From Janthinobacterium sp. UMAB-56 (GTDB taxonomy: Bacteria > Pseudomonadota > Gammaproteobacteria > Burkholderiales > Burkholderiaceae_D): a stretch of DNA of 50,116 nt. The stretch lies in contig NZ_LT607664.1 in assembly GCF_900095265.1 (NCBI RefSeq), positions 107,822-157,937 on the forward strand, in the 5' to 3' direction. Shown piece after piece: positions 15,846-24,763 of the stretch (positions are counted from its first letter, which is position 1; every line of letters starts with the position of its first letter). The notes beneath the pieces are model-generated. The model saw only the letters and a list, made by a program, of their open reading frames with translations. It searched no databases and was not told the origin of the DNA. The position numbers and the translations under genes are program-made.

Positions 15846-17486
15846 TTACTGCGCTTGCGCGCGCGCCTTGCCGAAGGCATCGCCCGCCTTCCAGGCCGGC
15901 ATCCTGGCCGCATTTGCCACGGCCTGCCCCAGGTTCAAGGTGAATTGCGCCTGCTGCGTCATGCCGGACAGATCCCAGCTGGCATCGTACTCATCGGTGA
16001 CCTGGTGGTAGCGGGGGCCGTAGGCGGCCGCCCTGGCTTTCGATGCTGCCACATCCTTGACGTACTCGCGTCCGCCATTGATGGAAAACGCGGGCACGCC
16101 CGCCTTGGCAAAGCTGAAATGGTCGCTGCGGAAATAACCGCCAGCCAGGTCGGGACGGGCTGGCGCGATATGCATGCCCATGGATTTCGCGACACTCGCC
16201 GCCATGGCGCCCAGCTCCGTACGCTCACTGCCCTGCACGCCGATGTCGTGCGTGGCGCCGACGAAATTCAGGCTGTCCAGGTTCAGGGCGGCAGCCGTCT
16301 TGTCCAGGGGCCACAGCGGGTCGGCCGCGTAGGCGGCGCTGCCCAGCAGACCCTGCTCCTCAGCCGCCACCCACAGGAATATCTGCGTGCGTTTCGCAGG
16401 CTTTTTCACGGCTTCCTGCGCCATGGCCAGCAAGCCGGCCGTACCGGAAGCGTTGTCGACGGCACCGTTGTAGATCGTATCTCCGCTGTCACCTTGTTTG
16501 CCCAGGTGATCCCAGTGGCCGCTGTAGATGACGGCTTCTTCCTTCAATGTCGGATCGGTGCCCGGCACCATGCCGGCGATATTGAATTGCTCTACCTTGC
16601 GCACGGCGGACTTCATGTCGCCCGACAATTTGGCATTCAGCGCGACAGCCTTGAAATCCTTGCTTTCCGCTTGCGCGCGCAAGGCGTCCAGATCCTGGCC
16701 GCCGGCCGTGAATAAACGACGTGCAGCATCTTCCGCGATCCAGCCCTGCAGCGGCGTGCCGCTTGTCCTGTCCGCCAATTGAAAGCGCTCGCTACCGCTC
16801 CAGCTGTTTTGCACGACGCTCCAGTCATACGAGGCCGACGGTTTCGTATGGATCAGCAATACACCCGCCGCTCCCTGGCGCCTGGCTTCCTCGAATTTAT
16901 AGGTCCAGCGGCCGTAATAGGTCAGCGCCTTGCCGGCGAAACGGTTCGGTTCGGCATTAGTGGGCTGCGGGTCGTTGACCATCATGACGACGATCTTGTT
17001 TTTGACATCGGCGCCCTTGAAATCGTTCCAGCCTTCTTCCGGCGCCGTGATGCCGTAACCGACGAACACCAACGGCGCGTCAAAGGTGTGGGCGGCAACG
17101 GAGTCGCCCGTGGCCCAGACCCAGTCCGGGCCGAACGCCAGCGGCACGGCCTTGCCGCCCGCCACGGCTTGCAGGCTACTCTCGGCAGGCATGGATTTCA
17201 CGCCAGCAATTTGCACGCTCTGGCGGTAGCTGTTGCCACGCACGGGGCGCAAGCCGGCCATCAGCGCCTGGGTTTCCAGGTAGGCCACCGTCAGGTCGGC
17301 GCCGCGCTGGCCCGTGCCCCGGCCTTCGAGCAAATCGCTGGACAGGAAGGCCAGGTGGGCGCGCAGGGGCGCTTCCTGCACGATGGGCAAGTCCTTGGCG
17401 GCAGGGGCGGCGGCGTGCGCGGAAAACGCCAGTGCCAGGCTGGAAGCGAGCGCCGTGACGGCCAGGGAAGAGAACAGCTTCTGCAT
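15846..17486 (-). CDS. Secreted M28 family aminopeptidase with PA domain
   Basis: A 546-residue zinc aminopeptidase. A signal peptide (residues 1-25, ending AHA|AP) is followed by the first part of the peptidase domain, an inserted PA domain (about 115-270; GYGITAPEEGWNDFKG and KIVVMMVND) and the catalytic core. Metal and catalytic residues are visible: SGHWDHLG (His, Asp), NGAVDNASGTA (Asp), AAEEQGLLGS (Glu-Glu) and RSDHFSF (His). It would act in the periplasm or outside on peptides. ATG 17486 is chosen because the signal peptide starts there and AAAGGA lies just upstream; in-frame sequence before it is not protein-like. Confidence 0.93.
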   Translation of the reverse strand: MQKLFSSLAVTALASSLALAFSAHAAAPAAKDLPIVQEAPLRAHLAFLSSDLLEGRGTGQRGADLTVAYLETQALMAGLRPVRGNSYRQSVQIAGVKSMPAESSLQAVAGGKAVPLAFGPDWVWATGDSVAAHTFDAPLVFVGYGITAPEEGWNDFKGADVKNKIVVMMVNDPQPTNAEPNRFAGKALTYYGRWTYKFEEARRQGAAGVLLIHTKPSASYDWSVVQNSWSGSERFQLADRTSGTPLQGWIAEDAARRLFTAGGQDLDALRAQAESKDFKAVALNAKLSGDMKSAVRKVEQFNIAGMVPGTDPTLKEEAVIYSGHWDHLGKQGDSGDTIYNGAVDNASGTAGLLAMAQEAVKKPAKRTQIFLWVAAEEQGLLGSAAYAADPLWPLDKTAAALNLDSLNFVGATHDIGVQGSERTELGAMAASVAKSMGMHIAPARPDLAGGYFRSDHFSFAKAGVPAFSINGGREYVKDVAASKARAAAYGPRYHQVTDEYDASWDLSGMTQQAQFTLNLGQAVANAARMPAWKAGDAFGKARAQAQ

Positions 17487-17577
17487 AAGATCCTTTGGGT
17501 AAGAGGAGACATTCAGTCCGGCGGATGGCCGAGCCGGCGATTGTATGCCATGGGACAGGCACAGCAAAATGCGGACG

Positions 17578-17608
17578 AAAAAAATCCCCGCAGCAAGGGC
17601 GGGGATTT
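17578..17608 (-). terminator. Terminator of the HDOD gene
   Basis: On the minus strand, AAATCCCCGC/GCGGGGATTT form a perfect 10-bp stem followed by seven T, 15 bases after the HDOD stop codon. Confidence 0.92.
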
Positions 17609-17622
17609 CATGGCGGGGTAAG

Positions 17623-18459
17623 TTACACCAGCAAGGCGGCCGCCAGGGATTCGATCTCTTCGGCCGATTCCTCGAGAATGGTGTGCAAGGTGCTGCCGCC
17701 GATGCCGAAGTCGATCTTCGCCGCCGCAAGGCGCCGCTCGGCGCTTTCCGGCGGGTGCAGGGGCGAGCCGACGGGCGACAAATCGTTGGCCAGCACCAGG
17801 GTCGCGCCCAGGGTGCGGGGCGGGAACGGGCTGCCGCCGTGCCACATGCCTTCCACTGCCTGCAAGACCATGTCGGGCACTTGCAGCTGGCGCAGCACGC
17901 CGCGGCCGATCAGTTTTTCGCCGTACTCGATCCAGTCTTCGGTATTATCGTCGAGCAAACCCGGATATTCCTCGGCGCGCGACAGCAGATAAAAGCCGCC
18001 AACTTCGTGCACGATGGCGGCGAACATGGCCGTTTCCACGTCCACGTGCGTGACTTTCCTGGCGATCACCTGGCTTAGCGCGGCCACGTGGGCCGTGTGT
18101 TCCCACAGCCTGGCCGCCTTGGCGCGCAATTGCGGGTCCGTGATCTGGCTGCCCAGCTGGCGCACGATGACAGACGCCACCATCGATTTCAAGGTGGCAA
18201 AGCCGAGGCGGGAGACGGCTGCGCGCACATTGGCGATTTCATTGCCGGACCGGTTGTAGGCGGCAGAGTTGGCCAATGCCACGACGCGGGCCGACAGCAG
18301 CGGCTCGGCCATGACCATGCGGGCGGCCGCTTCGATATGGCAATCGGGGTCGTCCAGCGCTTCCTGCAGCTTCAAGGTGACCTTGACGTTGGCGGGGAAC
18401 GTCAGCTCGCCCTTGCTCGCTTGCAGCGCGATAATCTTGAATACTTCCAGTCTATCCAT
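17623..18459 (-). CDS. HDOD domain protein
   Basis: A 278-residue protein covering one HDOD domain (about 15-220), a relative of HD phosphohydrolases that usually lacks enzymatic activity and serves in signalling or regulation. Landmarks: MAEPLLSARVVALANSAAYNRSG, VRAAVSRLGFATLKSMV, and HEVGGFYLL, where the classical HD pair is not preserved. No sensor domain or membrane segment. GGAG lies eight bases before the ATG. Its partner is not evident; the gene is transcribed alone on the minus strand. Confidence 0.9.
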   Translation of the reverse strand: MDRLEVFKIIALQASKGELTFPANVKVTLKLQEALDDPDCHIEAAARMVMAEPLLSARVVALANSAAYNRSGNEIANVRAAVSRLGFATLKSMVASVIVRQLGSQITDPQLRAKAARLWEHTAHVAALSQVIARKVTHVDVETAMFAAIVHEVGGFYLLSRAEEYPGLLDDNTEDWIEYGEKLIGRGVLRQLQVPDMVLQAVEGMWHGGSPFPPRTLGATLVLANDLSPVGSPLHPPESAERRLAAAKIDFGIGGSTLHTILEESAEEIESLAAALLV

Positions 18460-18504
18460 GGGTCAATCTCCGGTACGGACCTGTGCAGGCTCTGCTATGT
18501 GGAT

Positions 18505-18534
18505 GGGCCGGGAAGGCGCACTGCGTCCCGGCCC
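18505..18534 (-). terminator. Hairpin after the BMP transporter operon
   Basis: GGGCCGGG/CCCGGCCC (8 bp, 14-base loop) lies 47 bases after the last gene of the operon. There is no T-run, so it may act as a Rho-dependent end or an mRNA 3' stabiliser. Confidence 0.4.
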
Positions 18535-18580
18535 TGCTCCCGTTTCCGGCAATATTACAGCATGTTTACAGCCAATCCTA

Positions 18581-19666
18581 TTACTTTCCGGAAACTTTCC
18601 CTGCCACCCCTTCGACAAAATAATCCATCTTCGTCAGCGCCGCATCGTCCAGCACGCCTTTGTCCAGGCGCACCTTGCCATCGTTATCCTTGATCGGCGC
18701 GCTGAAAGGATTGAGCTTGCCAGCCACCAAGTCTTTCTCACGCGCCAAAACAAACTGTTTCACGTCGGTGGGCACGGCGGCGTTGATGCCTTCCAGCTTG
18801 ACCATGCCATCCTTGATGCCACCCCAGGTGCTGCTGGTTTTCCACGTACCATCCAGCACGGCTTGCGCCTGCTTCGTGTAGTACTCGCCCCAATGGTGGG
18901 TGACGGCGGCCAGCTGCGCCTTCGGCCCGTACTTTTTCATGTCCGAGTGATAGGCGATCGCATACTTGCCCTTCTCTTCGGCCGCCTGCACCACGGCGGT
19001 GGAGTCGGTGTGGTGGGTGACCACGTCGGCGCCCTGGCCGATCAGGGTGATGGCCGCGTCGCGCTCCTTGCCCGGATCGAACCAGCTATTGACCCACACT
19101 ACTTTCACTTCCGCCTTCGGATCGACGCTGCGCATGCCGCGCGTGAAGGCGTTAACTCCCTGCAACACTTCCGGGATGGGGAACGCCGCCACATAACCGG
19201 CCACGTGCGTCTTGCTCATCTTGCCTGCCAGCACGCCTGCCAGGTAGCGGCCCTCGTAGAAACGGGCATTCGTGTTGGCCACGTTGACGGCCGTCTTGTA
19301 GCCGGTCAGGTGGATGAACTTCACATTAGGAAATTGCTTCGCCACTTTCAAGGTGGGATTCATGTAGCCGAACGAGGTCGTGATGATCAGCTTGCTGCCC
19401 GTTTGCGCCAGGTCGCGGATCACCCGCTCCGCATCAGCGCTTTCCGGCACGTTTTCCACATACTTGGTGGTGATCCTGTTGCCCAGCGCTTTTTCCATTT
19501 CCTTGCGCGCCTGGTCGTGCTGGGTGGTCCAGCCCGCGTCGCCGATGGGGCTTATGTAGACAAAACCGACATTCAATGGCGCAGCGGCGGGCGCGGCGGC
19601 CATGACGGACATCACGGGCATCAGCGCGGCACTGCAAACGGCGGCGCACAATAGTTTCTTGGACAT
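18581..19666 (-). CDS. BMP family (PnrA-like) nucleoside-binding protein of an ABC transporter
   Basis: A 361-residue periplasmic binding protein. The signal peptide (residues 1-23, VMA|AA) has no lipobox cysteine, so it is free in the periplasm. BMP family landmarks: VGFVYISPIGDAGWTTQHD, GSKLIITTSFGYMNPT, ANTNARFYEGRYLAGVLAGKMS and ADVVTHHTDSTAVVQAAEEKG. BMP proteins typically bind purine nucleosides. It is the last gene of a minus-strand operon whose order is ATPase, permease, permease, binding protein, with 21 bases separating it from the permease gene. Confidence 0.93.
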   Translation of the reverse strand: MSKKLLCAAVCSAALMPVMSVMAAAPAAAPLNVGFVYISPIGDAGWTTQHDQARKEMEKALGNRITTKYVENVPESADAERVIRDLAQTGSKLIITTSFGYMNPTLKVAKQFPNVKFIHLTGYKTAVNVANTNARFYEGRYLAGVLAGKMSKTHVAGYVAAFPIPEVLQGVNAFTRGMRSVDPKAEVKVVWVNSWFDPGKERDAAITLIGQGADVVTHHTDSTAVVQAAEEKGKYAIAYHSDMKKYGPKAQLAAVTHHWGEYYTKQAQAVLDGTWKTSSTWGGIKDGMVKLEGINAAVPTDVKQFVLAREKDLVAGKLNPFSAPIKDNDGKVRLDKGVLDDAALTKMDYFVEGVAGKVSGK

Positions 19667-19687
19667 GGTTTTCCTTGTGGTGAGTGA

Positions 19688-20617
19688 TTAATTTCCGGGA
19701 TTGAAATTTTTCCCCAGCGAAGCGGGCATGTTGAGCTTGATGTAATTGGCATTGCTGGAAATGAGCACCAGCACGACGATGGCCGCCACATACGGCAGCA
19801 TCGACAGCAGCTGCGAGGCGATGGGCACGCCCAGCGCCTGCGCATGGAAGGTCAAAATGGTGATGCCGCCGAACAGGTAGGCGCCGCCCACCACGCGCGC
19901 GGGTCGCCAGGTGGCAAAGGTGGTCAGCGCCAGCGCGATCCAGCCGCGTCCCGCCACCATGCCCTCGACCCACAACGGCGTGTAGACCAATGACAGGAAG
20001 GCGCCAGCCAGGCCGCAACAGGCGCCGCCGAACAGCACGGCCGCCAGGCGGATGCGGCGCACGGGATAGCCCAGCGCATGCGCAGACGACGGCGACTCGC
20101 CCACGGCGCGCAGCACCAGACCGGCCCGCGTGCGGTACAGAAACCAGGCGATGGCCATGCACAGCAATAGCGACAGATACACCATGGGATGCTGGCGAAA
20201 CAGGGCCGGCCCCAGCACGGGAATATCCTCCAGGAACGGGATGCCGAAGCGGCCGTTGTGCAAGCTGTTGCCCACATAGTTCAGGCCGATATACGTGGAC
20301 GCGCCCGCGCCAAACAGCGACAAGGCCAGGCCCGTCGCATACTGGTTCGTGCCCAGCCACACGGTCAGCCAGGCAAAGAAGCCGGACAGCACCATGCTGG
20401 CCCCCGCCCCCGCCAGAAAGCCCAGTGTGGGACTGCCCGTGTTAACGGCCACGGCAAAGCCCGTGATGGCCGACACCAGCATCATGCCTTCCGCACCCAG
20501 GTTCACCACGCCCGCCTTTTCATTGACGAGCAGCCCCAGCGCGGCCAGCATCAGCGGCGTTCCCGCATTGATGCTGGCGGCGATCAGGGGCGCTATCGTC
20601 AGGGCCAGGTTATCCAT
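19688..20617 (-). CDS. ABC transporter permease, BMP/nucleoside type (NupQ-like)
   Basis: A 309-residue inner-membrane permease of the branched-chain/BMP permease family, with about nine hydrophobic segments. Landmarks: TPLMLAALGLLVNEKAGVVNLGAEGMM near the N-terminus and the coupling-loop region VGESPSSAHALGYPV (EAA-like, contacts the ATPase). Its start overlaps the end of the other permease gene by eight bases. The family assignment is firm; nucleoside specificity is inferred from its binding protein and the Tsx-like neighbour. Confidence 0.93.
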   Translation of the reverse strand: MDNLALTIAPLIAASINAGTPLMLAALGLLVNEKAGVVNLGAEGMMLVSAITGFAVAVNTGSPTLGFLAGAGASMVLSGFFAWLTVWLGTNQYATGLALSLFGAGASTYIGLNYVGNSLHNGRFGIPFLEDIPVLGPALFRQHPMVYLSLLLCMAIAWFLYRTRAGLVLRAVGESPSSAHALGYPVRRIRLAAVLFGGACCGLAGAFLSLVYTPLWVEGMVAGRGWIALALTTFATWRPARVVGGAYLFGGITILTFHAQALGVPIASQLLSMLPYVAAIVVLVLISSNANYIKLNMPASLGKNFNPGN

Positions 20618-21686
20618 GTTTCCTCCAGCGCAATTTGTATTGGATCAGCACGTCGCAGGCGAGCAAGGCGAACAGCAAGATGCCCTGGAACACGCCCGTG
20701 ATCGCGCTGGGCAAGCCGAGGCGCGATTGCGCCAGTTCGCCGCCGATATAGAACAGGGCCATGACGAAGCTGGAGAAAATCACGCCCACGGGATGCAGCC
20801 GTCCCACGAAGGCGACGATGATGGCGGCAAAGCCGTAGCCGGGCGACACCGTGGGCGTCAACTGCCCCATCGGTCCCAGCACTTCGCAGGCGCCCGCCAG
20901 GCCGGACAGGGCGCCGCAGATCAGCAGGGACGACCATAAAGTCTTGCGCGAAGAAAAGCCCGCATACCGGGCGGCGGCCGGCGCCATGCCGCCCACGCGC
21001 AGGCGGAAGCCGGCAATGCTGCGTGACAGATACAGCCAGCCGCCCAGCGAGGCCAGCGAGGCGAAGACGATGCCCACGTGCAAACGCGTATCACTGATGA
21101 GCATCGGCAGCAGCAAGCCATCGGACAGCAGTTTCGACTGGGGAAAATTGAACCCATCCGGGTCGCGCAGCACGCCGTACACGAGATAGCTGAGCAGCAA
21201 TTGCGCGATGTAGACCAGCATCAGCGAGACGAGGATTTCGCTGGCGTTGTAGCGGTCGCGCAGCCAGGCTACCAAGCCCGCCCATGCCATGCCGCCGGCC
21301 ATGCCTGCCAGCAGGGCAACACCGATGACGGCCGCGCCACCGACGCCGTCATCGAGGTACAGGGCGGCCGCGCCGCCGCAGATGGCACCCAGGGTCAACT
21401 GCCCTTCCGCGCCGATGTTATAGATGTTGGCGCGAAAGCAGATGGCCAGGCCGACGGCGATCAGGAGCAGCGGCGCCACCTTGAGTCCCAGCTCGGACCA
21501 GCCATGCGCGTCGCGCAGCGGTTCGACGAAGAACACGGCCAGTCCCGCCAGTGGATCGTGTCCCAGCGCAAGAAACAATAGCGCGCCGCATAGCACGGTA
21601 AGCAGCACGGCCAGCACGGGCGACAGCCATGACATCAGCCGCGACGGTGTGGGCCGGGCTTCCAGGCGCAAGGCGAACTTAGCCAT
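20610..21686 (-). CDS. ABC transporter permease, BMP/nucleoside type (NupP-like)
   Basis: A 358-residue permease with about ten hydrophobic segments. Landmarks: the start of the conserved domain (APLLLIAVGLAICFRANIYNIGAEGQLTLGA) and the coupling loop VGGMAPAAARYAGFSSRK. It forms the heterodimeric channel with the shorter permease. Overlaps of eight bases at both ends (with the ATPase gene and the second permease gene) show a tight, translationally coupled operon. Confidence 0.93.
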   Translation of the reverse strand: MAKFALRLEARPTPSRLMSWLSPVLAVLLTVLCGALLFLALGHDPLAGLAVFFVEPLRDAHGWSELGLKVAPLLLIAVGLAICFRANIYNIGAEGQLTLGAICGGAAALYLDDGVGGAAVIGVALLAGMAGGMAWAGLVAWLRDRYNASEILVSLMLVYIAQLLLSYLVYGVLRDPDGFNFPQSKLLSDGLLLPMLISDTRLHVGIVFASLASLGGWLYLSRSIAGFRLRVGGMAPAAARYAGFSSRKTLWSSLLICGALSGLAGACEVLGPMGQLTPTVSPGYGFAAIIVAFVGRLHPVGVIFSSFVMALFYIGGELAQSRLGLPSAITGVFQGILLFALLACDVLIQYKLRWRKHG

Positions 21687-23193
21687 GGGCAGCCTCCTGC
21701 GGCCACAGCCCGCTCATCCATTGCCCCACGAGGGTCACGCTGGCCTCGCCCACGTCCAGCGACGGGGACATTTTTCCTTTCGCCATCACCAGCAGGCGGT
21801 CACTGATCTCGAACAATTCATCGAGTTCCTCCGATACCACCAGCAGGGCGCAGCCCGCGTCGCGCAGCGCCAGCAATTCCGCGCGGATCTGCGCTGCCGC
21901 GCCCACATCCACGCCCCAGGTCGGCTGCGCCACTACCAGCACGGTGGGCTCGCGCATGACTTCGCGTCCGACTATGTATTTCTGCAAGTTGCCACCCGAC
22001 AGGCTGCGCGCCAGCGCCTGCGGTCCGCCCGCCTTCACCTGGAAGCGCGCGATGATGGCGGCCGCCCGCTGCGCGATGACCTTGTGACGCACGAAGCCGT
22101 GGCGGATGGTGGCGGGTGTCTGCAAGCTCAATAGCACGTTGTCGGCCAGCCCCATGTCGGGCACGGCGCCCCGCCCCAGCCTTTCTTCCGGCACGAAGCC
22201 GAAGCCCAGGGCGCGGCGCCGGCCCGGCGGCAAACAGCCCGCCTGGACGCCGTTCAGCACGATGCTGGCAGGGGCTGCACGCAGGTCCTCGCCCGACAGG
22301 GCAGCCAGCAATTCCTGCTGGCCATTGCCGGACACGCCAGCGATGCCGACGATCTCGCCCGCGCGCACGTCGAAATTGATATCGATCAATTGCGTGGCGA
22401 ACGGATGGCTCTTCGGCAACTGCAAATGCCTGACGCTCAGCATGGCCGCCCCGGGCGTGCGCGCCACGCGCGTGACGGCGGGCGGCTCGGCACCTATCAT
22501 CATGCGCGACAGGCTGGCGGCCGATTCCGCGCCCGGGTCGCACACGCCCGCATTCTTGCCGGCGCGCACCACCGTGCAGGTATGGCACAGGGCGCGGATT
22601 TCGTCGAGCTTGTGGCTGATGTAGAGGATGCTGCAGCCTTCGGCCGCCAGCTGGCGCAAGGTCGTAAACAATTTTTCCACGGCGCCCGGCGTCAGCACGG
22701 ACGTCGGTTCATCGAGGATCAACAGTTGCGGCTTGGCCAGCAAGGCGCGCACGATTTCCACGCGCTGGCATTCCCCCACGGACAGGGTGTGCACGTGGCG
22801 CTGCGGTTCCAGGTCCAGGCCATACTGGCGCGCCGTCACCTCGATGCGCTGCGCCAGCTCCGTCATGTTGGTGCCGGCGGGCAAACCGAGGGCGATGTTT
22901 TCCGTCACCGTCAAGGTGTCGAACAGGGAAAAGTGCTGGAACACCATGGCGATGCCCAACGCGCGCGCGGCCGACGGGTTAGCGATCTCGACCTCGCGGC
23001 CATTCCACAGGATGCGGCCGCCATCGGGCTGCACTGCGCCATAGATGATTTTCATCAAGGTCGATTTGCCGGCGCCGTTCTCGCCGAGCACGGCGTGGAT
23101 CTGCCCCGGCGCCACGGTGAGATGAATGCCGTCATTGGCCACCACGGACGGATAGCGCTTGCTGATATCGTGTAATTCCAGGCGTGCCGTCAT
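21679..23193 (-). CDS. ABC transporter ATP-binding protein, double-NBD BMP/nucleoside type (NupO-like)
   Basis: About 504 residues with two ATPase domains in tandem, like RbsA/XylG. The first domain has Walker A GENGAGKST, signature LSVGECQRVEI and Walker B LLILDEPTSVL. The second has an altered P-loop (GVSGNGQQEL), signature LSGGNLQKYI and a Walker B-like VLVVAQPTWGVD in which the usual catalytic Glu position reads Gln, as is common for the second site of this family. ATG 23193 is preferred to the ATG twelve codons upstream since it starts the conserved domain. First gene of the operon. Confidence 0.93.
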   Translation of the reverse strand: MTARLELHDISKRYPSVVANDGIHLTVAPGQIHAVLGENGAGKSTLMKIIYGAVQPDGGRILWNGREVEIANPSAARALGIAMVFQHFSLFDTLTVTENIALGLPAGTNMTELAQRIEVTARQYGLDLEPQRHVHTLSVGECQRVEIVRALLAKPQLLILDEPTSVLTPGAVEKLFTTLRQLAAEGCSILYISHKLDEIRALCHTCTVVRAGKNAGVCDPGAESAASLSRMMIGAEPPAVTRVARTPGAAMLSVRHLQLPKSHPFATQLIDINFDVRAGEIVGIAGVSGNGQQELLAALSGEDLRAAPASIVLNGVQAGCLPPGRRRALGFGFVPEERLGRGAVPDMGLADNVLLSLQTPATIRHGFVRHKVIAQRAAAIIARFQVKAGGPQALARSLSGGNLQKYIVGREVMREPTVLVVAQPTWGVDVGAAAQIRAELLALRDAGCALLVVSEELDELFEISDRLLVMAKGKMSPSLDVGEASVTLVGQWMSGLWPQEAAHG

Positions 23194-23582
23194 TGTTTTT
23201 TTCGTGCCTCGCTGCAGGGTCGCCGGCATGGTCGCCGGTGGGAAAAATCAAGCTGGTCGCTCTATCGTATCGGCATCCGCAGCGCTTGGGGGATGGCGTG
23301 GCGGCGCGCATTTCTATTTCCACAAAAAAACAACACCTGTATACAATTTTAAAAAAAATTATCAGCTTTACAGCAACCGCCTTGCCCCGCAAGGGTGAGA
23401 AGGTGCGATGATTATATTCAGGAACTGATAGTAACTATGCAGAAAATACATATCGTCCTATGCGTCGATACTCGCATCATGGATTGAACGGCGCGCAGTT
23501 GCTACTTCGCAGTGCTGCATGCGGGCTACGCGCCCTGCCATACCGAATACCCGTTTTCCAACACTGCCCTCAGGAGCCGAAA
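23194..23582. promoter_or_regulatory. Divergent control region of the nucleoside transporter and Tsx-like gene
   Basis: No gene is evident in these 389 bases. The middle is an AT-rich island (23310-23370). It contains the perfect palindrome TGTATACA (23338-23345), followed by a run of A/T, suitable as a shared operator for both divergent units. A second AT-rich stretch lies near 23410-23460. I could not assign -35/-10 boxes with confidence. Confidence 0.45.
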
Positions 23583-24446
23583 GTGCCAAAAACCCTACCG
23601 TGTCTGTTGCTCTGCCTCACTACGACCCTTGGCATGGGCGCCACCGCCCAGGCTGCCGAATGGAGCGATACCGCGCTGAGCTGGCGCGCCGGCAATGATT
23701 ACCGCGAGCCCTTCAATCCGGACGACATCAAGAAAAACATCTTTGCCATCACGCATGCCAGCGGCTACAAATACGGCAGCAACTTCGTCAACCTGGATTT
23801 CCTCATGTCCGACAGCAAGGACCCTGGCGCACTCGGTAAAACATCCGGCGCGCAGGAGGCGTATCTGGTGTATCGCAACACCATCGACATCGGCAAGGTG
23901 CGCGGCAGCGACATCAAGTTCGGCCCCGTGCGCGGCGTTGGCGTCACTCTCGGCTTTGACGTCAACACGAAAAATGACGTCGGCTACAACTCGCGCAAGC
24001 GCATGCTGGTGGCCGGCCCGACCCTGATGTGGGACGTGCCCGGCTTCTTCAACACCAGCTTGCTGTTGCTGCGCGAAAGCAATGCCCCCAGCGGCGCCTT
24101 CCCGCCCATCTCACAAGTGACGGGCCGCTACACGTTTAAAACCCATGCCATGCTGACGGGCGCCTGGGGCATTCCATTGTCGCCGCTGTTCTCGTTCGAA
24201 GGTTTCTTCAATCTCATCGATTCGAAAGGCAAGGATGAAGTGGGGCGCGACACGGCGGTGGAAACGAATATCGACATGCAGGTGATGTACGACGTGGGCG
24301 CGGCCCTGGGCAGCGCCAAGAACACTTTCCGCGTAGGCATCGAGTACCAGTACTGGAAGAACAAGTTCGGCAATTCTGCCGCCACCACGGGCAATGTGGG
24401 CCAGACGGCGAAGACGCCGATGATACGCGCGGAGTACCATTTCTAA
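23583..24446 (+). CDS. Tsx-like nucleoside-specific outer-membrane channel
   Basis: A 287-residue protein with a signal peptide (residues 1-25, ending AQA|AE) and alternating amphipathic strands ending in a terminal Phe (RAEYHF), as expected for a beta-barrel. The start of the mature part (SDTALSWRAGNDYREPFNP, then KNIFAITHASGYKYGSNFVNLDFLMSD) is that of the Tsx/OmpK channel family. GTG 23583 is chosen as start because CAGGAG lies six bases upstream and the signal peptide begins there. It stands divergent to the BMP ABC operon, giving an outer-membrane entry for the same nucleosides. Confidence 0.9.
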   Translation: MPKTLPCLLLCLTTTLGMGATAQAAEWSDTALSWRAGNDYREPFNPDDIKKNIFAITHASGYKYGSNFVNLDFLMSDSKDPGALGKTSGAQEAYLVYRNTIDIGKVRGSDIKFGPVRGVGVTLGFDVNTKNDVGYNSRKRMLVAGPTLMWDVPGFFNTSLLLLRESNAPSGAFPPISQVTGRYTFKTHAMLTGAWGIPLSPLFSFEGFFNLIDSKGKDEVGRDTAVETNIDMQVMYDVGAALGSAKNTFRVGIEYQYWKNKFGNSAATTGNVGQTAKTPMIRAEYHF

Positions 24447-24452
24447 AATTCA

Positions 24453-24533
24453 TTGTTCCGCATCAACACCCACGCTCGCGCCTGATGCCAGCATGAAGCT
24501 TTCCTGCTGGCGGAGAGCGCGACCGTGGAACAA
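24453..24533. repeat. Long imperfect hairpin in the gap between the Tsx-like gene and gluQRS
   Basis: Three nested pairs of arms share one centre: TTGTTCC/GGAACAA (24453-24459, 24527-24533), CGCTCGCGC/GCGCGACCG with one mismatch (24473-24481, 24517-24525) and GCCAGCA/TGCTGGC (24487-24493, 24505-24511). It starts seven bases after the Tsx-like stop. No T-run follows. The rest of the 317-base gap (24447-24763) shows no gene. Confidence 0.5.
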
Positions 24534-24763
24534 CTGCTTGCACATCGTCCAAATACAGCTCATCCTGTAGCTCGCTACCTTGGGCTACGATCCAATCACG
24601 TCCAGCTCATGCATCGCGCAAGACAAGATGGCATTCCAGCGGCATGACATGCCTCTGCCATTTCGCACGATTTGACACGCCTCGCGCCCTCCCCGATACT
24701 TGCTCCAACCCTAGCCAACTCCACCAGCGCAAACTACCTGTGTAGCCGCTTGCGCAAGCACGA

